A stretch of DNA of 64,000 bases from Cellulomonas fimi (GTDB lineage: Bacteria > Actinomycetota > Actinomycetes > Actinomycetales > Cellulomonadaceae): the NCBI RefSeq assembly GCF_028527925.1, contig NZ_JAPESW010000004.1, forward strand, positions 86,187 to 150,186, read 5' to 3'. The position numbers and the translations under genes were made by a program. How positions within the stretch are numbered: the first letter of the stretch is position 1; the number at the start of each line of letters is the position of its first letter. Below are positions 35,386-45,406 of the stretch, piece by piece. Below the pieces are notes generated by a model that saw nothing but the letters and a program-made list of their open reading frames with translations, made no database searches and was not told where the DNA came from.

Positions 35386-37755
35386 TCACGGCCGGTGTGG
35401 CGTGAAGCTCCATATGACGTCACGATCGAGCAGGACCCATGCCGCGCTCGTCATCGGCGTGTCCAGCACCCCTTCGAGGCGGCCCGACCGACCGACCTCC
35501 GTCCGTGCGTCTGTGCCCCCGTCGTACAGGAGCATCCCGGAAGTGGCTGGGCACCATTCGTCGTCGTCAGCAGGCCGCACTCGCACGACCGCGTCCTGCG
35601 GCCTGATGTAGAACCCGAAGTCGTATCTGACGAGGTCGTCGTACAGGTCCCAGAAGAGCCTGAGCGAACCGTCGGCGACCTCGGCCACGCCGGCACCTGT
35701 GGCGTAGCACCTGCCTCCGTCGATGTAGTTCTGCGGCCCTTCCTCCACCTTCCAGCTCGCCTGGCCGTGGACCTCCAGCTCGATGGAAGCGCCTGTCCGC
35801 GCCCCGGCGGGCCGTGACCATGTCACCTCTGGGATGTCGACGGTCATCCGGCCCGGAACCATGTCCTCCGCTCCGGGGTCGACAAAGGTCGACTGAGCAT
35901 GGCTCTCACCTCTGTACCCGGCACATCCCGCCGTGGACGATCGGACCGAGGGCGGCCTGTCGTCCTGCGGTGTGAGGCTCCGGTCCAGACTGCTGTTGCT
36001 GACGACGAGGACCAGCCGCTCGACGTGCTCCGCTGGGATGTCGCGGCAGAAGAACCGCACACCCTCCTCGAGCCCGAACGATGCCTGCTCTCTGATCGTC
36101 CAGTCCTCGGCCGTCCACACCCCACCCGTCTGGACCAGCGCCGTCACCGAGGCGTCGGGGTCAGTGGTGTATCCGTCGTCCATGAGGTAGTTCCCCGGGT
36201 CGACAGCAATCCAACGCGCGTCAGGGTCGTCGAAGACGAACCGGTAGAAGTGGACTGCGAGCGGGGCCACCGCACCGGAGACCGCAACGCGCTGCACTCC
36301 GTCGCCCGCGACGTGCAACGCATGGCTGATGCTCCCTGGGCCGGTTGCCGGGAGGCCGGCCGCGGTGAACGCGGGCGGCACGGACTGGAGGTGGTCGGCG
36401 TTGGTGAAGTCGGCCACGGGGTCCCGGTTCCACAGGCCGCTCGACACCAAGGGCCACTGCTTGCGCCAGCCGCCAGGCACCGCCTCGTCGATGGCCTCGT
36501 GATCGGGGAGCTGCTCGCGGGTGCGCACAATCTCGGCGACGACCGCCGGCCCCAGTCGTTCGACGAGGTGCTGGAAGAGGAGGTAGCCACCGTACGCCCG
36601 CACCGGCCTCCGGAGCCTGGCCCAGACGCCCCGCTCGACGAACGTCTCGTGCGTGGTGCTCATGACCTGGTACGCGTATGCGTGCTCGTGGTCGTGGTCG
36701 TGGGCGATCGCGAAGTCCTCGGCCCACGCCCCGAGGGCCTCGTCCATCCAACGAGAAGCGATGCACCCGTCGACGGTGGGTAGCGCGGCGACGAAGGCGT
36801 GCATGAACTCATGCGCCACGTTGGACTCGTCCCAGCTGCTCGGTGTCGCGGATTTCGGCAGCAGGATGAAGACGGATGTGTCGTGGCAGCGCGGGGCGTG
36901 CGACATGGTGAAGATGCCGCTGTCCTCGTCGACGATGCTGACGTCCAAGGCGTCGTCCCCACCTCGGCAGGGAAGCGTGGAACCCCCGTCCGGCTGAGGA
37001 ACGGTACCGAGAAGGCCTTCGAGCGCCGGCCACACGGAGGTGTCGAGTGTGCGCGCGACGAATTCGGCGTATGGCTTCGCGATGGGATCCCTCTTCGGGA
37101 ACCAGACGCGCACACGGGCAGCGGCGGCGGTGACATTCGACCACGAGCCGAGCACCGGCTGATAGATGCCGCATCCTGGGCCCAGGGACGTCCGGTAGGA
37201 AGCAGTTCGCACGGCGAGCCCGCCGACGCCGGCCCTGGCCGGCTGGGCCAATTCGTTCGTGTGCCGGAGGTCCCACCAGCTTCCTGCGTGGAACGGCGGG
37301 ATCAGCACGGGGTTGATTGCTTCCCGAACGTCATCGGGAAGCGACTCCCAGCCGCTCAGCGCGTCCGGGGACAGCTCACCGACCTTCTCTCCGGATCGGG
37401 GCCGGAAGTGCGCCGGGAGTCGTGGGTCAGCCACGGCCAAGTAGAACCGGTACAGCGTGGCCTCGGATGCCGTGAGCTCTCCCGCCGCCTGCGCCTCATC
37501 TATCCGTCCCTGTGCGCTGCTAGGGCTCGTCGAGGCATCGTTCGTCGGCGTGGAGGTCGGGACGGCGGTCGCGGTCCGACTGGTGGTCGGGCTGGCAGTC
37601 GAGGATGAGCCGGACGTCGTGAACGGCCAACATGCGGAGAGCGCCAGGGCGCCGGCCAGGACGACGGCGACGATCCGGACGCATCGTCCGACATGTGAGG
37701 CGCTGTGAAGCCGACCCGTGCTTCGGCGCGACAGGAGGCGGAGCGGCCCGGACAT
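35386..37755 (-). CDS. Large lipoprotein with zinc-peptidase (gluzincin-like) site
   Basis: A 789-residue exported protein with signal peptide and lipobox LALSAC, then a Ser/Thr-rich linker (about 45-80). The central part has HEFMH (VAHEFMHAFVAAL, near residue 311), followed some 30 residues later by DEALGAWAEDFA, matching the HExxH...E arrangement of gluzincin zinc peptidases. The C-terminal third is beta-rich with cysteines and looks like binding domains. The ATG is at 37755. It probably acts as a surface-anchored peptidase; the substrate is unknown. It is followed on the same strand upstream by a small secreted protein gene. Confidence 0.7.
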   Translation of the reverse strand: MSGPLRLLSRRSTGRLHSASHVGRCVRIVAVVLAGALALSACWPFTTSGSSSTASPTTSRTATAVPTSTPTNDASTSPSSAQGRIDEAQAAGELTASEATLYRFYLAVADPRLPAHFRPRSGEKVGELSPDALSGWESLPDDVREAINPVLIPPFHAGSWWDLRHTNELAQPARAGVGGLAVRTASYRTSLGPGCGIYQPVLGSWSNVTAAAARVRVWFPKRDPIAKPYAEFVARTLDTSVWPALEGLLGTVPQPDGGSTLPCRGGDDALDVSIVDEDSGIFTMSHAPRCHDTSVFILLPKSATPSSWDESNVAHEFMHAFVAALPTVDGCIASRWMDEALGAWAEDFAIAHDHDHEHAYAYQVMSTTHETFVERGVWARLRRPVRAYGGYLLFQHLVERLGPAVVAEIVRTREQLPDHEAIDEAVPGGWRKQWPLVSSGLWNRDPVADFTNADHLQSVPPAFTAAGLPATGPGSISHALHVAGDGVQRVAVSGAVAPLAVHFYRFVFDDPDARWIAVDPGNYLMDDGYTTDPDASVTALVQTGGVWTAEDWTIREQASFGLEEGVRFFCRDIPAEHVERLVLVVSNSSLDRSLTPQDDRPPSVRSSTAGCAGYRGESHAQSTFVDPGAEDMVPGRMTVDIPEVTWSRPAGARTGASIELEVHGQASWKVEEGPQNYIDGGRCYATGAGVAEVADGSLRLFWDLYDDLVRYDFGFYIRPQDAVVRVRPADDDEWCPATSGMLLYDGGTDARTEVGRSGRLEGVLDTPMTSAAWVLLDRDVIWSFTPHRP

Positions 37756-37849
37756 CGTCGACTCCCTACGGTTCGATACGGCATGGCTAGGAAGGCTCGG
37801 CCGGCGGCGCCGGGACGGGGCGGCTCAACCGTCCCGGCGCGCATCGGCG

Positions 37850-38104
37850 TCAGGAGACTGGGACGTCCAGCGCCCAGAGGAACCACACGAACCGGCACTC
37901 GTACTGGCCGCCGGTCGCGAGGCCGACAAGGTTGCACGTGAGCGGGTCGGGGAAGACCGCAACGGTCTTCATCCGGGGGGCTGCACCGACGACCGAGCTC
38001 GCGAGCGGCGCTGCGGCAGCGGGGGCGGTCGTCGCCGTTCCGATCCCGGTGACGAGGGCGGCGGCGAGCAGCCCTCTGACGATGGTGCGGGACTTTGGAG
38101 CCAT
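37850..38104 (-). CDS. Small secreted protein, 84 residues
   Basis: A signal peptide (IVRGLLAAALVTGIGTATTAPAAA without lipobox) is followed by a mature part of about 50 residues with two cysteines (LTCNLVGL and YECRFVWF), able to form one disulfide, and a hydrophobic aromatic end. The ATG at 38104 follows AGGAGACGG. It lies 94 bp upstream of the metallopeptidase gene on the same strand and may be co-expressed with it, and is divergent from the sensor kinase. No family is recognised. Confidence 0.65.
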   Translation of the reverse strand: MAPKSRTIVRGLLAAALVTGIGTATTAPAAAAPLASSVVGAAPRMKTVAVFPDPLTCNLVGLATGGQYECRFVWFLWALDVPVS

Positions 38105-38406
38105 GGTTCCGTCTCCTGCCTGTGCTCGTGTGGTGTGTCGCTTCGGGCTGATCGTGCGAGTCGCCGCGGCCCGGACGGCAGGGGCGTCGGTCCCATCTGT
38201 CCGGGGACGTTTTCCCGGTACCCACGGCTCTCTGGCCCGCCAGGGGGTCGCTTGTGCAACTCGAGCCGCGTCGGACCAGTGCGGTCGACGGACCTCACGG
38301 GACCCCGTGCGGACGCCTGGGGTGGTACGCGGTCGTCGACGTGTCCCGCCCACACTGCGACCGGCGTCCCGTGACACCGGGACACACACGGTGTCAGCCT
38401 TCGAGC

Positions 38407-40479
38407 ATGACGTCGGCGCAGGCTCCGGTGGCCGGCTCAGGGCGGGGAGCCGTCCTGCGGCGGATCTCGGACGCGCACCTCAAGGTCGCCGGCTGGGTGG
38501 TGTGCGGCGCCGCGTTGCTGTTGCTGCTCTCGGATGTCCCGGTGCTGGCGATCCAGCAGCCGGCGCAACCGCAGCCGTGGTGGTACGGCGTAGCGAACAT
38601 ACTTGGCCTGGTCGGCGCGCCGATCCTGGGAGCGCTGATCGTTTCCCGCTCCCCGCGGATGCCCTACGGCTGGGTGTGGTTGGGCCTGGGCATGTCTACC
38701 GGGTTGATCATGGGCGTCGACGCCCTCTCACGGACGCTGCCCGATGGCACCGGCTCGGCCGATGACTTCGTCGTGGCATGGGCGTTCATCGTGGCGCTGG
38801 CGTGCGTCATCTTCATCCTGCTTCTGTTTCCCGACGGCCGGCCGCCGTCGCGGCGGTGGCACTGGGTCCCGTGGGCGGTGTTGGGAACCGGGGCCGTGAT
38901 GATCACGGCGGTCGCGTTGATACCGCACGAGGACGACGGACAGTTCACGCCGCAGGCCGAGCTTGAAGGGACCATCGGGGCGGTCTGGCTTGGCGTGCTC
39001 AACGCCGGAGTCGCCGTGACGTTCGCGCTGACCGTCGTGGCGGCCGTCGCCGTTCCGCTTCGCTGGCGCCGAGCGGACGGGGTCCAGCGCCGCCAGCTGA
39101 AGTGGTTCGCGCTCGGGGCAGCGTGGTTCGCACCGACGTTCGCCGTGGTCGGCTTCGCCGAGCAGTTCGTTCCGTACTGGCTGCTTGCTGTGCTGGCCTT
39201 CACCCAGTTCGCTGCGCTTCAAGTCGCCGTGGGTATCGCCATGCTTCGCCACGGCCTGTACGACGTCGACAGGGTCATCAATCGAACGCTGCGTTACGTG
39301 ACCATCAGCGTGTGCTTGTTCGCCGTCTACACGGTGGTCGTCGTGACGAGCTCGGTCATTCTCGCCGGTCACCTCGAGGCTGCCGCCCACGCGCTGGCCA
39401 CGGCGGCCGTCGCCCTGCTTGTGCTGCCCGTACGAACTCGCGTGCAGAAGGCGGTCGACCGACTCACGTTCGGCAGCCGCGGCGACCCGTACGCCGTGCT
39501 CGCCGAACTCGGCCATCGTGTCCAGACCGCGGGCGACCCAGAGTCCGTGCTGGCGGGCATCGTGGAGTCCGTCGCCGTCACACTGCGTCTTCCGTACGTG
39601 GCCATCACCCTGCAGCGGGGCACCGAGGCCGTCCCGGGGGCTTCCTCGGGTCAACCGGCGTCCGCCGCGGAGGGGTTCCCGCTGACGCACCAGGGCGAGC
39701 AGGTGGGCGTACTGCTCGCCGCACCTCGGTCCGCTCGCGAAGAACTCACCTCGGCCGACCGGCGGCTCTTAACCGACCTGGCACAGCACGCCGGCGTGGC
39801 TGCGCACGCCTTCCTCCTCGCTGACGACCTTCGGCGCTCCCGCGCGCGTGTCCTCGCGGCGAGGGAGGAGGAGCGGCGGCGGCTTCGGCGAGACCTGCAC
39901 GACGGGCTTGGCCCGACACTCGCGGCGGTCGCGCTCGAGGTCGACGCCGCTCGGCGGCGGGTGGCCGAGCCCGACCGGGTCGCGACGCTGCTTGCGCAGA
40001 TCGGGACGGATCTGCAGGACACGATCGAGGACGTGCGCCGGCTCGCGCACGATCTGCGCCCGCCCGTGCTCGACCAGTTCGGGCTCGTCGAGGCGATCCG
40101 GCTGGACGCCCGCCGTCTTGAGACGGAGACGGCCTCGAGCACAGGAGGTCTGGCCATCGACGTGAGCGCCCCCGCCACCACCCCGTCGCTCCCGGCTGCC
40201 ATCGAGGTGGCCGCCTACCGGATCGTGGGAGAGGCACTGACGAACGTGGTCCGTCACTCCGGTGCGCACCGGTGCGTCGTGCGCGTGGGGTTCGACGACT
40301 GCCTGTGCATCGAGGTCACCGACGACGGCCACGGCATACCGCCGCAGCACCGACAGGGCGTCGGTCTGTCCTCGATGGTGGAGCGTGCCGTGGAGGTCGG
40401 CGGAGTCTGCGTCATCGATGGCTCGGACCGTCGGGGCACCCTCGTGCGCGCCCGTCTACCGCTGGAGGCACCCACATGA
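38407..40479 (+). CDS. Multi-span sensor histidine kinase (NarX/DesK-type HisKA_3)
   Basis: A 690-residue kinase. The N-terminal half has about eight membrane helices, then a GAF-like domain (about 365-480), then the HisKA_3 dimerisation helix with the phospho-histidine near residue 498 in RRDLHDGLGPTLAAV, and an ATPase domain with GEALTNVVRHSGAH and DDGHGIPP. The ATG at 38407 is chosen as the start before the first membrane helix; the open frame extends upstream. The gene overlaps its response-regulator partner (ATGA). The signal is unknown. Confidence 0.88.
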   Translation: MTSAQAPVAGSGRGAVLRRISDAHLKVAGWVVCGAALLLLLSDVPVLAIQQPAQPQPWWYGVANILGLVGAPILGALIVSRSPRMPYGWVWLGLGMSTGLIMGVDALSRTLPDGTGSADDFVVAWAFIVALACVIFILLLFPDGRPPSRRWHWVPWAVLGTGAVMITAVALIPHEDDGQFTPQAELEGTIGAVWLGVLNAGVAVTFALTVVAAVAVPLRWRRADGVQRRQLKWFALGAAWFAPTFAVVGFAEQFVPYWLLAVLAFTQFAALQVAVGIAMLRHGLYDVDRVINRTLRYVTISVCLFAVYTVVVVTSSVILAGHLEAAAHALATAAVALLVLPVRTRVQKAVDRLTFGSRGDPYAVLAELGHRVQTAGDPESVLAGIVESVAVTLRLPYVAITLQRGTEAVPGASSGQPASAAEGFPLTHQGEQVGVLLAAPRSAREELTSADRRLLTDLAQHAGVAAHAFLLADDLRRSRARVLAAREEERRRLRRDLHDGLGPTLAAVALEVDAARRRVAEPDRVATLLAQIGTDLQDTIEDVRRLAHDLRPPVLDQFGLVEAIRLDARRLETETASSTGGLAIDVSAPATTPSLPAAIEVAAYRIVGEALTNVVRHSGAHRCVVRVGFDDCLCIEVTDDGHGIPPQHRQGVGLSSMVERAVEVGGVCVIDGSDRRGTLVRARLPLEAPT

Positions 40480-41135
40480 CCGAGGCACTCCGCGTGCTGA
40501 TAGTCGACGACCACCCCATGTACCGGGACGGCTTGCGAGCCGCGCTGGAAGAGGATGCCTGCCTGCTGGTGGTGGCGGCCGCGGCCGACGGGAAGACCGC
40601 GATCGAGCTGGCGCTCGACCTGCAGCCAGACGTCGTCGTGATGGACCTGAAGATGCCGGGAGTCAGCGGGGTGGAGGCCACCCGTGCGATCACCGCGGCC
40701 AGCCCGCACATCGCCGTCCTCGTGCTCACGATGTTCGACGAGGACGACTCCGTCTTCACCGCGATCCAGGCGGGGGCTCGAGGTTACGTCCTCAAGGGCG
40801 CCGGTTCGGCGGAGATCGTGCGGGCCATCCACGCCGTCGGTAACGGGGAGGCGATATTCGGGCCGGCGGTCGCCCGCCGGGTGCTCGATCTCTTCGGTGG
40901 AAACCTGGCGCCCGCCCGCGTCCCCTTCCCCGAGCTGACCGCCCGTGAGCGGGAGGTTCTGGACTTGGTGGCCCGCGCAAACAGCAACCGGGACATCGCC
41001 CGGCACCTTCACCTCAGCGACAAGACCGTGCGCAACCACATCTCCAACATCCTCACCAAGCTCCAGGTGGCTGACCGCGCGCACGCCATCGTCAGGGCGC
41101 GGGAGGCGGGCCTCGGCCGAGGAAGAGGAGCCTGA
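40476..41135 (+). CDS. NarL/FixJ-type response regulator
   Basis: A 219-residue regulator: receiver with acidic pair D11/D12 in LIVDDHP, phospho-acceptor D57 in VVMDLKMPG, and a C-terminal LuxR-type helix-turn-helix (LTAREREVLDLVA then SDKTVRNHISNILTKL). The ATG overlaps the kinase stop, so both are made together. Its target genes are not known; the divergent secreted protein and metallopeptidase are the nearest candidates. Confidence 0.92.
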   Translation: MTEALRVLIVDDHPMYRDGLRAALEEDACLLVVAAAADGKTAIELALDLQPDVVVMDLKMPGVSGVEATRAITAASPHIAVLVLTMFDEDDSVFTAIQAGARGYVLKGAGSAEIVRAIHAVGNGEAIFGPAVARRVLDLFGGNLAPARVPFPELTAREREVLDLVARANSNRDIARHLHLSDKTVRNHISNILTKLQVADRAHAIVRAREAGLGRGRGA

Positions 41136-41992
41136 TCCGCGTCGACGGCGGCCGGCAGCTGCGCCGTGCCGCTCCGGTCGTCGACACGCTGCGTGCGGAC
41201 GTCTCTTGTTCGCGCTCGCGGCGCGGGGAGGCGGCCCACGACACTCGCCCCGGCCCAGGCCGGAATGGCGATGCCGCGGCGTTGACGACCCACGCGGAGG
41301 CCCTGCCGGCCCGTTGCTCGGCTTCGCCCGCCGCATCCCCAGCCCGAACGCGGACGCCCCGTCCAGACCGACGACGGGGCGAGCCGGAGTTGCTCCGCGC
41401 CGCCCGCGGCCTCGCGGACGACGGCCACCTCGTCGTCGCCGAGGGATGTGACACCCGCATGATCACGAGCAGCGCGAAGGACTCGGTTGCTGGCGGGTGC
41501 GTGCTGGACCAGGGCGCGGGCGGGCCACCCCCACTCGACGCCCGCGTCTTCCCCACGGATTCACTGAACGACAGCGGTCGCAGGTGCTGATCGCTGCACG
41601 GCCTCGATGAGGCTCCGGCCTCATCGATTCGCAGACCACGCGCTGTTTCGCCGACTGGTGCGAGACGGCGGCAGATCTGACCCGGACGACGGCGACGAAC
41701 GGCTGGCAGCCGCACGCGGAAGACCGGCGAAGGCCGTCCCGTCGACACGCGTCGCACCGGTGGGCCGCGACGCCACGGGGCCGACAGGCGTCGCGCACGC
41801 CGCGAGCAGCGTCGCCACGCCGAGGAGCGACGCGCCTGCGCGCCATCGGCGCCCGGGTGCTGGAGACCGTGTCGGCGACTACGGGATCGATCCTCGGGGT
41901 CGGCATCTCCCGGGCGGGTGCGCGAACGGGCGCTTCCAGCGTCCCGTACTCCCCCGACGAACCGTTCGCCAACCTGTCCGTCGCGACGAGGT
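41136..41992. other. Gene-free stretch containing the second repeat copy
   Basis: About 860 bp after the response regulator gene. Apart from the direct repeat (41476-41677), I see no coding frame with good composition and ribosome site; the frames here are GC-driven. Confidence 0.5.
41476..41677. repeat. Direct repeat copy B (~202 bp)
   Basis: Same orientation as copy A (34314-34521), with small indels. The hairpin is at 41606-41625. Unlike copy A, no tRNA fragment follows it. The 7 kb between the copies carries the metallopeptidase lipoprotein and the two-component system. Confidence 0.75.
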
Positions 41993-44900
41993 TCACGCGT
42001 CCGTCTGGTCCGCGGCACGCGCAGCCGCCGTCGCCTCGATGCGCTTCTCGAGCCGGTGCAGCGCCTCCACGGCTTCCTCGTAGCGGCGCAACGCCGTCGC
42101 CCGCGCGTCCGCCCGGGTGCCCCGTCCCACACGGGAGACGTTGAGGGTCGCGCGGTCGGCGTCCAGGAAGGCGCGGTAGGTGGTGCGCGTCGCCTCCCGC
42201 AGGTGCGGCAGCATGCGGGCGTCCAGGAGCACGGCGGCGGCGACGTCCTGGCCGTGCGTGCGGGCGTCGATCTCCTCGATGAGCATCTCGTACGCGTCGT
42301 GCGCCTTGCTCTGCGCCGCCACCGCCTCCCGGTAGCGGTCCCGTGCGTCGATCAGCCGCTGGTCGTTCGCCGGCAGGCGCAGTCCCTCCATGAGCCGCAG
42401 GCGCCGCAGCGCCACGTCGACCTCGTTCACGCGCGTGTCGAGCTTCGCGTAGACGTCGTCGCGATGCGCCCGGTTCTGGCCGAACACGCTGTCGTAGAAC
42501 GCCGACGCCTCCTGGTGGCGCAGGTCTCCCGCCGTGAACGACTCCGCTGCGCGGCCGCCGGTCTGCGCCTCCCAGGCGGCCTTCACGGTCTGCGGGTCGA
42601 ACCGCCTGAGCACCGGGTCTCCCTGCGCGGACGCGCGCTGCACCTGGGCGTACGTCGCTCCGGGCATCGTGCGCTCGATGTGCAGCCGGACCATGCGGAA
42701 CCACTGGAGCGCGTGCCGCGCCTCGTGCGCGATCGTGTCGCACGCGGCCGCGAACTCCAGGGGCGTCGGGCGCTTCTGCGAGACCAGGCCGAGGTTGATC
42801 TGCAGCTCCCACTCCTTGGCGGGCTGCCGGCCGTACTGCTCGGGCCTCGGGTTGTGGATGTGGTTCGGGATGAGGGGCGGCGCGCCCGCCGCGACGAGCT
42901 GCCGGTTCGCGATCCCGAGCAGGACGTCGAACCGCGCGTGGGGGTCCATCGTGAGGTAGCCCTCGTAGACGGCGACGAACTCCGCGGCGAGCGCTCGCGC
43001 CTCCGGGCTGAGGCGCTCGACGATCTGGGCGGCGTCCGTGGCGCCCGGTCCGCCGGTCGTGGCCTTGGGCGACGTGGTCGACGCCGGATCGGCCACGAGC
43101 CGCACGTCGGTCTGCTTCGCCCATCCCGGCGACTTCGCGTCGAGGTACTCGGTCGCGTCCTTCACGTGCTGCCCGGCGTCGTCGCCCGTGAAGTGCACCT
43201 CGACCTGGCGACCGGCACCGGTCTCGACGATGAGGACCGTGCCGTCGAACACCGTGCCCGCGTTGCGCGCGAGGCCCTCGCGATGCGCCTCGAACCGCGC
43301 GATGAGCGCCTGACGTTCCGGGAGCGGCAGCGTCGCACCGAGGCCCGTCCCGCCCTGCAGCTCGGCGTGGAGCCGCTGCCACCCGCCGGCCTCGGTGAGG
43401 AGAGCGCGCACGGCGACGTCGGAGAGCCGGCCGGCTGGGACCTTGCCGTTCCCGCTGCCGGCCGTGCCCGGGACGTCGACCGTGGGCGCGGCACGCGCGG
43501 CGTCGCCCCGGCCGGTCGGTTCGGGCACCGTGACCGCGGGCCCGCGCGAGCCGCCCCGCCACGCCTCGTACTCCTTCGCGACCCGGCTGTTCACGCGGGC
43601 CAGGCCGAGGTCCATCGCGACGTTCTCGACGACGCCGTCGACGATGAGGTCGGCGAGCTCGCTCGCGTTCTTCGGCAGGGCCTTGCCCTCGACGACGGCC
43701 TTCAGCGCGGTCTCGGTCGCCGTCATGTAGACGGACGAGGTGCCGGCCGCCATCGCGCTCGCGGTGAGCTCGGCGAGCTTCGTGCCTGCGAGGTCGGGGA
43801 TCCGCTCGATGCGCGCCTTGATCGCGACCTGGAACCGGGCCTGCAGCGCGCCACCGAGGTAGGTCATGACGGCGCTCACGCCGGCGGCCTGCACGAGGCT
43901 CGCGAGCCCGAGGTCCTTGCGCTGGCCGTAGTGCATCTCGGCGGCCCGGCCCAGCCCTTCCTGCGTGAGCGTGTAGCCGCCGGCGACGAGGGCGGACCCC
44001 GTCAGACCGAGCCCGCCCGAGGCGATCCCCGCGGCGATCGTCCCGGTCGTCTTGAGCCGGTTGAGCCACTTCACGGCGGTGCCCGCGCCTGTCATGACAC
44101 GGTTCTCGTAAGCCGAGAACCTCGTCGCCGCGTCGGCGGTCGACTGCTCGGCCATGGCGATGAGCGGCACCGCGAGCTCGTACTTGCGCTCGCGCAGCAG
44201 CGGCCAGGCCTGCTCGATGAGCTGGCGCGGCTGGTCCCAGATGCGCAGCGACGGGTACGCCTGGCTGCCCTCCCCGAGCGCCTCGGAGATGTGCCGGACG
44301 ACCCCGAACCCGATCCGCCGCGCGTTGATCGCGCTGCGCTCGACGTGCATCGGATGGAGCTCGTGCCACACCTCGGTCGTCTCCTTGAGCGCCTCCCGCA
44401 GCTTCGCGAGCTCCTCCCGGTTCGAGACGCGCCTCGCGTACTCCTCCGGGTAGTCGTTGCGCAGGTCGTCCGCCGTCACGAAGCCCTTCGTCTTGTGGAC
44501 GATCCCGGGCATCGGGTGCTGCCCCAGCGCCTCACCGGGCGTCGGGCGCAGGTTCAGCTCGAGCGGCTGCCTCGTGATCTGCTCGACGGCCCACTGCCGG
44601 AACTCGGTCTCCGCCTTGACGTCCCACTCGGGCGGCTGCCGCACGTCGTCGGCGAGCAGCAGCCGCACGTCGACCGGGAGGCGCTCGTCGGGCTTCGACG
44701 GCACGGCACGCAGCAGCCGGCGCCGCTCCTTCACGTAGTCCGGGTGCTGCTCACGCACCGCGCCGTAGTAGGCGAAGTCGTCCCACAGCCTCCGCAGCCG
44801 CGCGTCGACGTGCCACGCGATCGTGTAGTGGTCGACGACCTTCTGCCACTGCTCGAGCTGCTCGCGCGTCAGGGCGCCGAGCAGGGCCGGGTACCTGGCC

Positions 44901-45247
44901 TGCAGCGCGGGCCGGATGTCCGGTCCGCTCGTCGGGATCGGCTCGCGCGCGTGCACGCCGGCGAGCGACTCGGGGTCGAGCTCCCGCTGGACGTACGTCG
45001 CGACGGCGCGGTTGCCGGCGTCCCGCTGGAGGCCGATGACGTCCTCGGGCCGCAGCGACGACAGCGCCCTCGACGGCGCTCTCGGGCGTCGCGCCGCCCG
45101 CTTCGCGGGTGTGGCGCCGCCTGTGCGCTTCGCGCCCTGGTCACCGCGCTCGTGGACCGGCACTCGCCCTCCTGGGTCCCCGAGCACCATGACGGCGCGC
45201 GACGGCCTGAGCGTCCAGGGCGCGCGCGCAGCGGAACGCGCACGCAT
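41993..45247 (-). CDS. Very large protein with LQRxxGNRAV motif and HExxH site (eCIS cargo-like)
   Basis: A 1084-residue protein. The N-terminus is basic and disordered, then GLQRDAGNRAVATYVQREL at residues 72-90. LQRxxGNxAV motifs are typical of proteins encoded with extracellular contractile injection systems (often with DUF4157). The middle is helical with glycine/alanine-rich hydrophobic stretches near 400-480. Near residue 840 is DTIAHEARHALQWFRMVR, an HExxH-type metal site, preceded by NPRPEQYGRQPAKEWELQIN. The end is helical. The ATG at 45247 is preferred; GTG at 45313 and ATG at 45190 are possible. No sheath or tube genes are in the window, so delivery by an injection system is only inferred. 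A metalloprotease toxin is the main hypothesis. Confidence 0.7.
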   Translation of the reverse strand: MRARSAARAPWTLRPSRAVMVLGDPGGRVPVHERGDQGAKRTGGATPAKRAARRPRAPSRALSSLRPEDVIGLQRDAGNRAVATYVQRELDPESLAGVHAREPIPTSGPDIRPALQARYPALLGALTREQLEQWQKVVDHYTIAWHVDARLRRLWDDFAYYGAVREQHPDYVKERRRLLRAVPSKPDERLPVDVRLLLADDVRQPPEWDVKAETEFRQWAVEQITRQPLELNLRPTPGEALGQHPMPGIVHKTKGFVTADDLRNDYPEEYARRVSNREELAKLREALKETTEVWHELHPMHVERSAINARRIGFGVVRHISEALGEGSQAYPSLRIWDQPRQLIEQAWPLLRERKYELAVPLIAMAEQSTADAATRFSAYENRVMTGAGTAVKWLNRLKTTGTIAAGIASGGLGLTGSALVAGGYTLTQEGLGRAAEMHYGQRKDLGLASLVQAAGVSAVMTYLGGALQARFQVAIKARIERIPDLAGTKLAELTASAMAAGTSSVYMTATETALKAVVEGKALPKNASELADLIVDGVVENVAMDLGLARVNSRVAKEYEAWRGGSRGPAVTVPEPTGRGDAARAAPTVDVPGTAGSGNGKVPAGRLSDVAVRALLTEAGGWQRLHAELQGGTGLGATLPLPERQALIARFEAHREGLARNAGTVFDGTVLIVETGAGRQVEVHFTGDDAGQHVKDATEYLDAKSPGWAKQTDVRLVADPASTTSPKATTGGPGATDAAQIVERLSPEARALAAEFVAVYEGYLTMDPHARFDVLLGIANRQLVAAGAPPLIPNHIHNPRPEQYGRQPAKEWELQINLGLVSQKRPTPLEFAAACDTIAHEARHALQWFRMVRLHIERTMPGATYAQVQRASAQGDPVLRRFDPQTVKAAWEAQTGGRAAESFTAGDLRHQEASAFYDSVFGQNRAHRDDVYAKLDTRVNEVDVALRRLRLMEGLRLPANDQRLIDARDRYREAVAAQSKAHDAYEMLIEEIDARTHGQDVAAAVLLDARMLPHLREATRTTYRAFLDADRATLNVSRVGRGTRADARATALRRYEEAVEALHRLEKRIEATAAARAADQTDA

Positions 45248-45406
45248 GTTGCCCGAGCGGGCAGAACCGCCGGGCCGGTGGTGACGCAGCGGCACGGCCG
45301 GAATGGGTCGCACTGCCGATGTCCCCGAGGGCGTACGTCAGGTGTCATGGCGGCACGAGCCCGGCGCGAGCCACGCGCGGCCCCCGCCACGAAGGACGTC
45401 GCCCTC

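Noticed and set aside
41918..45346. Very long plus-strand open frame running into the glycosyltransferase
   Set aside because: It is the opposite-strand shadow of the LQR-motif protein gene; only the part from 45407 has family motifs.
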